Source of the DNA: Isoetes taiwanensis
Lineage: Eukaryota; Streptophyta; Lycopodiopsida; Isoetales; Isoetaceae
Direction of reading: 5' to 3'
DNA length: 64,000 bases
Assembly: GCA_021234155.1 (NCBI GenBank)
Contig: JAJEKV010000196.1
Span: forward strand, 62,001-126,000
The notes below the pieces were generated by a model. It was given only the letters and a program-made list of their open reading frames with translations. It had not been told where the DNA came from and did not search any database. Positions 1 through 9,727 of this stretch are shown here, piece after piece; position 1 is the first letter of the stretch; each line of letters begins with the position of its first letter. Made by a program: the position numbers and the translations under genes.

Positions 1-40
1 TCGTGGATGTAAAAATGTACTTCCTTCTTTCCTTCCTTCC

Positions 41-485
41 TTTTGCTAAAGGGGAGTGCAGAAGGAATAAGGAGCAGCTATTATCTGCGCTGAAGTACAG
101 CAGGCACCACCAGAAAAAGCTTCAATCTTTGTGGTTGGTTCAATTAAATCCATCTTTCAGTGTATTTTGCAAGTTTAACAGTTCGGCAGTTCATACCATT
201 AATTTGTGGAATGGTTTGCAGGTTGGAAATGGGGATAAGATGGTTGAACGATGGACATCCGTTTTTAGTCTGTTTAGGGGGACTACTACATTGCAATGAG
301 GCAAATTAATACTTTAATAGATTGTTTAACCATTAGATATGGAGACTTTATAAGCTTTTTTCCTAACAATGTTTAGAGCTTATAAGCTCTTAGTAATATA
401 AGATTTACAATGCTAACTAGATAATATTCGTATTTTTTGGAGGTAACTAGATAATATTTGTACGTGGAGGTAATTGGTCCCTGCA
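41..485 (-). repeat. 440-bp dispersed repeat R1, unoccupied copy
   Basis: This stretch is the reverse complement of the DNA flanking the LTR retrotransposon at 49.36-53.58 kb: 20 bp left of its 5' LTR and about 400 bp right of its 3' LTR. Similarity starts near the TTTTGCTA at 41 and stops at the TGCAGGGACC end at 476-485. The copy is intact where the other carries the retrotransposon, so it acts as a paralogous empty site. It also holds a local duplication of an ACTAGATAATATT motif (413-460) that the other copy lacks. No coding capacity is convincing. The repeat family is unknown to me; both ends stop abruptly, so it is probably a short transposable element. Confidence 0.75.
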
Positions 486-659
486 AATGGTGCTTCTAGG
501 CTGTTTATCGCTCCGACTTGCCAGCCTTCAGATTTTGGCATATTGATTGGAATATGCCAAAACTTGCCGTGCTACCCAGAACTTGCCGTGTTAGCCGTCA
601 GATTGAAACCTGATTGACTCGAATTGATTTTTGCTATAAAATTCATTGACTTACCCCTA

Positions 660-1245
660 TTTTTAATGGTTACGAGTCAATGTATATGTGATGTTCCTAA
701 CCGACATGCCCTTAACCAACTGGGCAAAACCATCTGTCTCAGGAACGCCCTACAGGCACATTCAAGGATCGAATACTCGAGCGGTCTACCATGGGCCCGT
801 TACAGTCTCTTTCCTCGAGCATCTCAAATCCTCACTATAGCCATGACAAATACTGAATCGTACTATACACTTTCATTGAGGTGTCACAATGATATTCAAG
901 TCATCTAAGGCACCAATGGAGACTCGAACTCGAGACCTGCTCTGATACTAACTGTGACGTTCCTAATTGACATGCCTTTAACCAACTGAACAAAACCGTC
1001 TAGGCAAGTTGTCGCTTCTACTCATTTATGCCGGTGTCTCGGGAACGCCCCACAGGCACATTCAAGGATCGAATACTCGATCGGTCTACCATGGGCCCAT
1101 TACAGTCTTAACCAACTGGGCAAAACCGTCTAAACGTTTATGAGTAGTCGCTTCTACGCATTTATGCCAATGTCTCGGGACGCCCCACAGGCATGTTCAA
1201 GGTTCGAATACTCAAGCGGTCTAACCACATGGGCCCGTTACAGTA
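660..1245 (-). repeat. tRNA-derived SINE-like modules, three partial copies
   Basis: Three related modules (about 690-800, 955-1095 and 1108-1240) share phrases such as ACCAACTGGGCAAAACC, CGCCC(C/T)ACAGGCA and CATGGGCCC(A/G)TTACAGT. On the minus strand 987-971 reads like a tRNA A-box (AGTTGGTTAAAGGCATG) and 930-918 like a B-box (GAGTTCGAGTCTC), at tRNA-like spacing with a TATCAGAGC between them. This is the head structure of a tRNA-derived SINE. The copies are degenerate and no poly(A) end or target duplication was found, so borders are approximate. Confidence 0.55.
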
Positions 1246-1279
1246 TTGTATGGCGCCTGGAGCTCATTAAAAAGTTTGT

Positions 1280-1504
1280 GTGAACTTATTAAGGAGACAG
1301 ATAGCGAGGCTACAGTGGAGGACGGGACAATACCGTGCTACCGACGGTTTGGATGATTCCTTGCTGTTGGCTACTGGGGAACTTGCAGATTCAAACATGG
1401 AATGGCAGGATGTCGTCAGGATACAGAAAGAAAGGACCGAGGCAGCAGGTGTGGCAGCGGAGAAAGAGGGTGAATCAGATTCTAGCAGCGAAACGGAAGG
1501 CTAG
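1280..1504 (+). CDS. Small unassigned ORF with acidic tail
   Basis: A 74-codon open frame with a basic start (LLRRQIARLQWRTGQ) and an acidic, serine-rich end (EGESDSSSETEG). The listed start is a TTG/GTG-type codon, not a clear ATG, and there is no recognisable domain, so it may be the end of a decayed exon. The phrase ATGGCGCCTGGAG recurs just outside it (1249 and 1578), suggesting a small repeat around it. Function unknown; it could be chance. Confidence 0.15.
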   Translation: MNLLRRQIARLQWRTGQYRATDGLDDSLLLATGELADSNMEWQDVVRIQKERTEAAGVAAEKEGESDSSSETEG

Positions 1505-2039
1505 AATGATGTGAATCCTAGCAGTGTCGTGAACCCTACGGAGAGAGTACCACTGACTCCTTGGGCTTCCAAGAGCCATGGCGCCTGGAGGCCCACTAGC
1601 ATTGTATTATTCCACAATAATTTAAAACGTTCTTCTTTTCTAAGTTAGTGTTGTTTACTCACTTCTTTAATAATTTATTATATTTTTAGGCTGCTGAGAA
1701 TACACCTCAACTGTCTTATAAATTTGATATATTTCAGGACTAACTACGTCTACCAACATAATGCTGGTCTCCTTACACATGACCATTCTGCTAGATAAAA
1801 AACGTCTTTTCCCTTCTGCTTCACGTCCATATGAGTGCTCCTTGGATGGATAACTGGCGCATGAAAAATTTCGATGCTTACTTGTAATCCGAATATTCTA
1901 AAATTAACGAATACTGGCTTCCTTATTATAAGTACGAAATAGGCAATAAAAAACCCCTTTGAGTGCACTCTGCCCTTATTTACGCACCAAACATGTGAAC
2001 CGCCCTTGAGTGGACAGTGGGCAGAGTGGTCCCTATCTA
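1505..2039. other. Unassigned AT-rich spacer
   Basis: I see no gene here. The right part (about 1960-2040) may be a decayed upstream part of the LINE reverse transcriptase that follows, but it cannot be read in one frame. Confidence 0.4.
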
Positions 2040-2391
2040 GAAGGCTGGTGATAGACACTGCCCTGCTAACTATTGCACTATCATGCTTGCAAAACTCTTT
2101 GTTGGTATTATAGATAAGCAACTTACTACTTGGGCTGAGGAAACTGGTGTTCGGGCTATAGGTCAGGCAGGATTTCGGGCCCACCATTCTACTATTGATC
2201 ACATTTTCACTTTACGAATCCTGTTAGAGGATAGTCGTAATAAGTGACAACCTCTCTATTGTTGTTTTGTGGATTGTGTGAAGGCTTTTGATGCAGTCCC
2301 ACACGAGCAGCTTTGGAGTCAGTTATCGCAGCTAGGTGTCCCCCAAGAGTTACAGAATGCGGTTTATAGCCTTATGAGATAGTGTCAGCTC
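2040..2391 (+). pseudogene. LINE reverse transcriptase, N-terminal RT motifs
   Basis: The plus strand reads NYCTIMLAKLFVGIIDKQLT, then a GFRAHHSTIDHIFTLRILLE block, one in-frame stop near 2248, then YCCFVDCVKAFDAVPHEQLW and LGVPQELQNAVYSLMR. These are the early RT motifs of non-LTR retrotransposons: the GFR..HST..H block and the F-V-D-x-x-K-A-F-D block, whose FVD aspartate is the first catalytic one. The YADD block that should follow is absent; homology ends at a stop near 2381. It appears to belong to the same LINE type as the minus-strand fragments at 16.72-16.81 and 6.24-7.70 kb. It is non-functional: premature stops and both ends missing. Confidence 0.8.
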
Positions 2392-3644
2392 AAATGCCAC
2401 CCTCGGGCCAATCCATCTCCAATGGTGTTGCTACTATTATTATTGTAAGATAGGCATAGAACCCTGAGGGATGGGGAGCCTCAGCCTAGATAGCAGTTTC
2501 TATTTCTTCATAGAGGCCTTTTCCTAAATTAAATGCGGTTCTCGAATCATAGCCCACCTGTGGTCTCAGTATTACGTAAAGCGGATACTTCAAAGACTAA
2601 TTTATAGATGATAAGCAAGATTCCAGCTGCGGTTTCACCCGCAGGACATCTGATGCAAGGGGAGACCCTTCAGGAAGTCCATAAAGGTTTCAGACTGCTG
2701 GATGCTCCACTTAGGTGAGACTATTCCGCATAATTGGGGAATGGTGGGAGGCACCCTCGTACTCTAGAGTTGTGCCCCTGGATCTCCTTGGGAAGTTGCC
2801 TCTAGAATGACCATGCTTAATGAGCATATGAGTCTATCACGAGTCCACGGGAGTGAGTGTATGCTTTCCAGGGGTACCTGGATTTGTGCATTAGTTGGGC
2901 TTGAGCAACTTGGGAAGGTACTCAAGTAAACTGACCAGTGAGGAGGTAATATGGGCTCTGCCTCAGGGACTTGTCCTCTCAAGCCGGAGGGTCTACCTCA
3001 ATTTGGAATATGATTGACCCTACTCTATCATAGGATTTGACAGAAGGGCGGATGGATGTGGAATCTCGGGCATATCTAACTCGTGCCCAACCTTGCCAGT
3101 AATATAACTTAGAAAGCCCTGGACTGCTAGCCACACACCCTGATAGTATTAGAAGTTACAGGATGGGGATACTGGACAGATCAGGTAAGCTCTCACCACC
3201 CTCCTTGTATGTTAATTAGTCATTACTATGCTTGGATGTGCACTCTTGCTTACTTGTTCTATTGTGTGGTTTATCAAGTTCAGGCGCACCCCTGAATGCT
3301 TCATGCACGTGGCATGGCTGCGGTCATGTGACGTCTATGAGGGGTCTTAGCATGTTGCAAACCATATTGAACCTGGCAAATTCTATAGAAAAACTATAAT
3401 TTAGGTTCTGGGCTTCAATTTTATCTATTTATTCCAGCTTTAAGATTTCTACTTAATCATAGGGAGATGGTTGGCCAAACATAATTCAACAAATGGTTGG
3501 ACTAGAGGTGGCATGGTCAAATTCAACAATAGACTCTTTTGCATTAGACGTAGTATATCACTTTAATTCTCCTTCAAATCTGTATTGCAATCTGTTTCAT
3601 AGAAAATTTTGTGTATGGCGACATGGAAGTAGCTTGCTCTCTAT
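2392..3644. other. Unassigned spacer
   Basis: I see no convincing gene or named element. Open frames are short and overlap on both strands. The right end (3645 on) is the target-site duplication of the retroposon that follows. Confidence 0.5.
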
Positions 3645-3659
3645 AATAATGGAACATAG

Positions 3660-4479
3660 ATGTCTTCTAGTGACCTCATAGATGCTTTTAAATTGGAGGA
3701 TGCTTTCATGCAAGGAGTCAGGGGATGTGCGATCTGGTGCATCTGGATGCATAGATGTTCAGTAGTACATGGAGAGAAGATAGCAGATGGGTGAGAGCAA
3801 GTTAGGGTGTACCACTTTTGGAACCCCCCAAAATACTTACACAGAGTACTTCTGGAACTGGTACTTTCTGTTTCTTCTTTCCATCAAAATCAATAAAAGA
3901 AGTTCGAAATAAAAGTCAAGAACATGTCAATATGTAGTATTAAGATGATAACAACACTAGTCTGTACTAAAACGAGTGAATCAATTCTTAACTTGTTGTT
4001 TATTGAAGATTATACAAGTACCAAGTACCCCAGTTCTGGGTACTTTTTGGGGTACTTTTAGGGTTCCTAAAAAGTAATTTTTTGGGTACACCCTAACTTG
4101 CTCTCACCCAGATATTCGCAGGATCAAAACGAAATTCATATTCCAGATTGCAGGTATGGCTATAGCTGATAGAGCTAAGAAAGGAGATAAATATGACCGA
4201 GATGGGACAGTCTTGGTTCATTCCATGGTATTTATCACACCTTTCACATGGGATATGATAACGCACTCAGAAATCTCCATGATGGACAAGGTATCTTACA
4301 TTTGAACACAGTTGATCACAATTCTAACATAGATGACAATAATCATATGAGATAACAGATTGATATACTTTATGTCATCTGATGTTAAAGGGCCTCTTTC
4401 TTTTGGCTCGTTGATGTATTACTGTTTTTAGTAATATAAATGACTCAATTTTTCTTCCCAAAAAAAAAATTAAAAAAAA
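3660..4479 (+). mobile_element. 5'-truncated L1-like LINE 3' end with poly(A)
   Basis: The insert is flanked by a perfect 15-bp duplication, AATAATGGAACATAG, at 3645-3659 and 4480-4494, and ends in an A-rich tail at 4461-4479. These are marks of target-primed reverse transcription. Its start reads SSDLIDAFKLEDAFMQG and CAIWCIWMHRCSVVHGEK, reminiscent of the C-terminal (RNase H or post-RT) part of plant L1 ORF2, but this assignment is weak. The body is interrupted by a 321-bp MITE at 3789-4109, so the MITE jumped in after the LINE landed. Confidence 0.75.
3789..4109. mobile_element. 321-bp MITE, copy 1 (TSD AGAT)
   Basis: Perfect terminal inverted repeats begin GGGTGAGAGCAAGTTAGGGT and extend through GTACC (25 bp). 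The element is flanked by AGAT at 3785-3788 and 4110-4113. The interior is AT-rich, with subterminal GGTACTTT/AAAGTACC-like motifs near each end and no coding capacity. A second copy of exactly the same length lies at 19701-20021. A 4-bp duplication excludes Stowaway (TA), Tourist/Harbinger (3 bp) and hAT (8 bp). The GGG..CCC termini and 4-bp duplication match those of the 9-kb element at 7702-16715. Confidence 0.9.
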
Positions 4480-4494
4480 AATAATGGAACATAG

Positions 4495-5245
4495 GAAGAT
4501 AGGTAATAAGGAGAAGAAATTGAGGAGGCGAGGTAGTATCATATTTCTATTTATTCTTTTGAATCAACATTGTGTCTTTGCAAATTTGGTCCTCGAAGAA
4601 ATCCAAAAGACAGCCGCCCAAAACTGCATAAGTCAAAATTACATTTGGTGCAAATGGCCATGTGCATGCTTATGACAAATTTGCCCCTAAAATTACCTTT
4701 GATGAAAATTTGTCCATTACTCGTATTTATTTTCTATAGTTCATGTAATTACAACAATTTTCAGGTAATATTTACATAAGTACGACAATTTCCAGATAAA
4801 GCCTCCATTGCCTTCATGTAAATAGGGGCAGAGCAAAAAATCTTACATCTGAGGTGGCACTATATATTTTGGACAACGGAAAAAAAATTAGAAGAAAGTG
4901 AAATACGGCCGCTCAAAATTACCTCGCTAAATTGGTGCTAGTTAATCTTGACCATGAAGTAAGACCATTAATAAATGCATCATTAATAAGCGAGAATATA
5001 AAAAAATAAAAACTGGCAACTGGAAAATGCAAATCACAAAATTTGGCGCTGGAAAATGTAAGCAATGTAAATTTGTCTACAAAATCTTCCTCAATAAAAG
5101 AATATGTATAGCATATAATCTTTCTAACATTTTTTTCTAACATTTTTGAATAGGTCTATCTGCTTTGGCGCCCATGGGGGACCACTCGAGTAGTTTTTTG
5201 GGAGGTAGCACTTATCATATATAGAGCATCATCTCAACATTTAGA
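4495..5245. other. Unassigned AT-rich spacer
   Basis: I see no gene. Short frames on both strands lack any motif. It continues the target locus of the LINE insertion. Confidence 0.5.
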
Positions 5246-5249
5246 TGTT

Positions 5250-5384
5250 TTTGCCTAGTTGGTTAAGGAGCGATAATTAGTGGCGTATTAATGGTATCAT
5301 AGCTGGGTCCCGAGTTTAAGTCCCCATAGGAATCTCCCTTATGCTCTAAGGCAAGCGCCTAGAATAGCATAGAATAGATTTTCT
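5250..5384 (+). mobile_element. tRNA-derived SINE head
   Basis: CCTAGTTGGTTAAGGAGC at 5254-5271 resembles a tRNA A-box (D-arm) and CCCGAGTTTAAGTCCC at 5309-5324 resembles a B-box (T-arm); about 45 bp separate them. The tRNA fold is decayed, so this is a SINE promoter rather than a tRNA gene. It abuts the simple-repeat tail of a LINE 3' end in the opposite orientation, so its own 3' boundary is unclear. Confidence 0.5.
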
Positions 5385-5520
5385 ATCGTCCATGGAGGCC
5401 AAACGACCTATAGGACCCAATACAAAAGAGAGTCAAGTAGACATATTACTGTGCAGGATTAAAAAACCCCCGCCCTGAAAGGTGTCGATGGAAAAACCTT
5501 AAAAGTAATAAGCCGACATG
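5385..5520 (-). mobile_element. LINE 3' end, 5'-truncated copy
   Basis: Read on the minus strand this contains GGGTTTTTTAATCCTGCA, then GGGTCCTATAGGTCG and a GGACG block, ending in a short TATTCTA-type tail. The same order occurs at 6.26-6.42 kb (minus) and 40.05-40.23 kb (plus). It is the 3'UTR of the LINE whose RT lies at 6.4-7.7 kb. Confidence 0.65.
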
Positions 5521-6239
5521 ATGTACATGTGGTGTCATCCATCAGGCGGACAACAACTGAGCACGCTGGCCAAGAACCTCTATAATATAAGTCGCAGATT
5601 TCCAAAATTTTGCGATTCAATTCATACGCATCTTAGTAATTTAACGAATAGTATAGGAGGGAACATTCAACCTTTTTGTATTAGTGGCTTGGCGTTTCAT
5701 CTCTTGGAGCCATTTGATCTATAGTATGTTAAAAAATAGCATAGTAGGGAAACTTCGTTTTTTGGAGTCATTTGATCCATACTCATCTAATGCTACCATT
5801 CCCATCACAAGCAAGTTACAAGTTTATTAAGATTCGTCGACAAATATTTAAGATAATATGGGTCAAAGGGATGTGTACATTCATTTGACACGACATAAAA
5901 ACATCTTACGAAGTGCCAAAAAGAAAAAATCAAGTGGTTTTAAGGCTTACTTTGGTTAAAATGGGAATACATCCACCACCACCACCACCATGAAGCCCGA
6001 CAATTAATGAGATCATTAAGTTTACTTTGACAAAGATTCATATAAGATCATGTTCATATGGTCAAAATATTACAAACATTTTGGTACAATTTCTATTTAC
6101 ATAATGCACACTAGTAGTTACAATATATGAACACACAAACTTACGTAGCCTTTTGCAGATTATGTACGGTGCCACTATCTACCCCCGTCGGGTGCCATCG
6201 ATTCGAGACAGTATTGGCTAAAACGAATACCCGAAGTAT
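5521..6239. other. Unassigned spacer with (CCA)n
   Basis: I see no gene. A short (CCA)n run lies near 5972-5991. A phrase GAATACCCGAAGTATTTGTTTCTAAG at about 6226-6250 recurs in similar form at 17.51 kb and seems to be favoured flanking DNA for these LINE tails. Confidence 0.4.
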
Positions 6240-7697
6240 TTGTTTCTAAGAAGGAAGGAAGGAAGGAAGGAAGTGTATTTTAACGTCCGCGGAAGCCAAA
6301 ACCGGCCTATGAGACGATACATGCAATACATAAAATAGATAGAAGCCAAACGAAAAACACAAAAGCTACTGTACAATGTGTCCCTGCTACTGGGATGAAA
6401 AAACCCCCCATGCAGGAGGAAAAACCCTGGTAGTAGGCCCTTAGATCCACTGTCCTGTAAGGGATACTCTGACAGTGGAGACTTGCATAATGTAAGACGC
6501 TAGGCGCGCAACCATCCAGCAATTGATGCAGCGGTGTCTCATAGTATCTAAGATCAGTATCAGCCGCTCGGATGTGCGTATATGCCGAACACTCCTCTAG
6601 AGCATGGTGTTCATCCTCCATTATCTACATGTGGCAACACTGGCATAGTCTCTCATGCCGGGGGATTCTCTGCCCTCCATCCGTACTCCAATGACTTGTT
6701 TCAATTTTGAGATGATGGGACCCCGTCCTCAAGGAGGCAATAGCTCTTTGTTTCTTCATAGATATGTGTACTTTGTAGTACTGGTTTGGGCCAAGCTCCG
6801 GCACCATTAATCTGCATGCAATAGTGCTCTGTTTTGGATTTTGCAAGTGGCTACATCCAACAGGGTGGTGCTAAAGCCCTCATTCAAGTGCAGATCCTGT
6901 CCCTTGGCATTTGGCATAGCCACAATCTGTTGGTAGCCTATGGATCATGCTGTGAACCACCCCTTACAGTGCTCCTGCCATACTCTCTTCAACCATTGTG
7001 GCCCTTGTGCCAATAACAAAGCCCTAGGAGGGAGACGTTGTGCATCCATGTTCTCGACCTTGTGGAAATATGCAAGATGCCTATGCATAGCAGAATGTTG
7101 CAAGTGCCAGAAGTTAGTCTCATATAGAAAATTCGGATAAGGTACCGTGTCCTTGACCCCTAGGTTGTATGTTAAGAAGAAATTTTGCACTCTCTCTACT
7201 AGCAGATCCCATGTGTTCTTGCTAATCGTTGGACCCCAGATCTCTCCCCCATACAACATTATTGTCAACAAGTGCTCTAAATAGGTGTGCTCTACGTGCC
7301 CAGTCACAAAGATTTATTCTATAGCAGCTATTCTGCATAGCATAGAGGGCTTTCCATCCCATGTTAACCTTTCTTTCAACACAGTCATCCCATAGCATGC
7401 TAGCAAAAAAATCGATTCCCAGATACTTGAAGGTCCTTACAACATCCACCATCTGTCCTCTATAACAGAGATCTGCGATATCATGCTGCGCGGATAAAAT
7501 TGCCAGCAGCTTAATTTTTTGCAGGTTCACTGTCATTCCTGTCATGTCACATGTGGGAGCATCCAAATGTTGCTACATACTCCTAGCTGTATGGGACGGA
7601 AACTCCACATCATCTGCATAAAGCAATTGCCTTATAGAGTATGCCTCTGGTAGCACGGGGGATTCACTTAGGTTAAGGTGGGTATGCCATCTGCGTT
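6240..7697 (-). pseudogene. LINE reverse transcriptase, C-terminal half and 3'UTR
   Basis: On the minus strand the order is RT active-site block LLYADDVEFPS (about 7630-7600), a thumb region with FKYLGIDF (about 7430) and W(K)ALYAMQN (about 7350), then a C-terminal block with LYGGEIWG and FLYETNFWHL (7250-7100). Next come a C-terminal zinc-finger-like part (CQCC, then EDEHHALEEC at about 6655-6590) and a 3'UTR ending in (TTCC)n at 6252-6275. The upstream RT part is at 16720-16808 on the same strand, separated by the 9-kb element. There are several frameshifts and stops, so it is inactive. The mix of YADD RT and C-terminal zinc finger fits APE-type LINEs. Confidence 0.85.
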
Positions 7698-7744
7698 CAT
7701 GGGGTGGCGAAAAACCCCCCTGTATACGGATTTTTAGAAACCAA

Positions 7745-8230
7745 TTTTCGCCCACTTTATTGGCTCCCGAAACCAAGTTCGCGAACCAAGTGGGTTAAAC
7801 CAGGCGAACCGGAAAAGTAGCACTGAAGCGAACCCACTGAGATTCCCTGGGCGACTGGCGGGGAGCCTGTGGCGGTGTCGGCGTGGCCTTCCTGCGGTTA
7901 AGCTGGGCCCGAACCGAAACCTGAGGTTAGTTGCGGGCTTGGCGGAGTCTTGTAGGAATGCGGGGCAGTCTTGCCGGCCTAGGGTTCGCAGGGCCGAACC
8001 CGGGGGTTAGGAGATCTGGCGTTGCGGGCGGCGTGGGTATGGCCGAGTCAGGCCACCTACGGGTTAAGCTTAGGCGAACCCGGTTACTGAGGCCTTGATG
8101 GCGGGTAGGCCTGGGAGTGCAGCGTTAGTGGCCTGCGTGGAGTGCGGCCCAGTGCAGCACCCCTACAGGTTCGCTGGGCGAACCCCTGCACCCCCCGGCG
8201 GGGGGCGGACGGTGGCAGGGGGGCCGTCAC
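7745..8230. repeat. GC-rich left subterminal region with GGTTCGCC-type motifs
   Basis: The stretch repeats GGTTCGC / GCGAACC words, for example GGTTCGCTGGGCGAACCCC near 8167-8186, GGTTCGCAGGGCCGAACCC near 7982-8000 and GGCGAACC at 7802. The same palindrome-like words fill 16.0-16.5 kb at the opposite end of the element. Such subterminal repeats are commonly transposase-binding regions; that role is inferred here. Confidence 0.6.
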
Positions 8231-8259
8231 CCCGGGTTCCGTGAGCACGTGAGCGTCGG

Positions 8260-9215
8260 GCCCCTCTTGCCAAATCCTATCATATGGGTTTTTGGCTTTT
8301 CACTTTCAGCAAGAGGATAAATTTTGCAGGGACAGATTCATTGAGAAGCATTACAAAATCACGAAGCAAGGAATGGAGCTGTGGCGCAAAGGCACATTGG
8401 TTTTGTCGAGAACCTGGCTTCTAGTATTTATGGTGGGCAGTGTTTCATGTTCAGTTGATTGTCACTAGTTCTTTGTTTGGTTTTGCCTGTAAGTCTCCAC
8501 ATTGCAGCACTAGTCTTGCCATCAATAATCCCCTCTAAATTTTTCCCTTTTATCCGGCTCGCACAACCCCTTTGCTAAACCTTCACGGCCCCTTGCTTTC
8601 TGCTCTACTTTTGTTTTCGAGTCTACTCTATGAGTTTGTCCATTTTAAATGATGCGTAACCGGGTCTTGAATTATAGTCTTATCCTAAGCAATCCCCTCT
8701 TGTATTCCGCGTATTACGTGGATCTCTCATAGTGGAATCCTTATCTTGATTAGTCCTCCCCAACCGGTCACTCATAATCACACGGAATTCAGATATCTAT
8801 TTGAGGCGGTCTACATTTATCCGCCCGAGACCATGTCTCTCGACCGGCCGGGCGATTCCCGGTCGGCATGGATGGCGTCCCTTGCCATTTGGCTGCCAGA
8901 AGGCCCGATGTCCCCGGACGCATCGGTAGCATTGTCGAATGGTACCCCAACTAGCTTTATCTTATCCCGCTAGGTATGTTTTGTGTGCTTGTTAACCGTA
9001 TTTTATTTTTGTGACGGGGGAATACCATGGCATTTGGTGCACAGTCTTGGCGAGTCCGCGTCTGTTGAAGCGGTCGGCCCCACAAAGTGGCCAGTGGTGG
9101 ATTTGCACAACACACAGGTGTACACACTTTGTGGACAAGAGTCGGTAGCGACCGGTTCCGGGATTGACCAGCGATGGAGCATGGGCGGGGATAGGTTAAA
9201 TGCATTATGAAATTA
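8260..9215. other. Element interior, unassigned
   Basis: No recognisable gene. Base composition is lower in GC than in the element's ends. Frames on both strands at 8746-9210 are short and overlapping. It might contain decayed exons of a second element gene. Confidence 0.35.
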
Positions 9216-9219
9216 TTTT

Positions 9220-9680
9220 TTCAGGGGCGTATAAAAGTACAAAAATCGTATTTTTGGGAAAAATACGTATTTTAAAATGATTAACTCTCGCCCGGTGGGA
9301 AAAAAATTTCGCGTGAAGCGAAACCTTCGTTTAAACTACGCTGAAACTTTTTCAGCGTGAAAACCTTTTTAAACTTCGCGAAATAATTTTTTTTTTTAAA
9401 AAATTTCACAGTAAGCGAAACCTTCTGTTCGCTCTGTGAAATCTGTTTTCAGCGTCAGAAACCTTCCGTTAAACTACGTGAAACAAAAAAAATATATATA
9501 TATATATTTTTTTTTATTATTTTTTTTCCGGCGAACCTTCCGATTTAAACTACTGTAGCAGGTTTCAGCGTAAAAGCGAAAGTTAAACATACGCTGAAAA
9601 TAAAAGAATTTTTTTTTTTTTTCACAGCTGAACCGGTTTAAACTTTACGCAAATTTTTTCGAGGAAATTTTTTGGACGTA
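9220..9680. repeat. Degenerate array of GCGAAACCTTC..TTTAAACTACGCTGAAA units
   Basis: The words GCGAAACCTTC, GTTTAAACT(A/T)CGC and CGCTGAAA / TTTCAGCG recur at irregular spacing (for example 9317-9350, 9356-9385, 9415-9475, 9535-9600, 9630-9650), separated by A/T runs. TTTCAGCG and CGCTGAAA are complementary, so neighbouring units can fold on each other. No coding. It sits inside the GC-rich element. Confidence 0.55.
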
Positions 9681-9727
9681 TTTTTGACGTATTAAACGTC
9701 AAATTTGTCAGATCAAACGAAAAATAC

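Noticed and set aside
1-40. Start of a gene at the window edge (98-codon frame from position 3)
   Set aside because: The frame runs through the R1 repeat, and the other copy of R1 does not preserve it.
910-990. Possible tRNA gene
   Set aside because: A- and B-boxes are present but the acceptor and anticodon stems do not form; it is a SINE head.
6945-7307. Independent gene of 120 codons on the minus strand
   Set aside because: It is the C-terminal part of the LINE reverse-transcriptase ORF.
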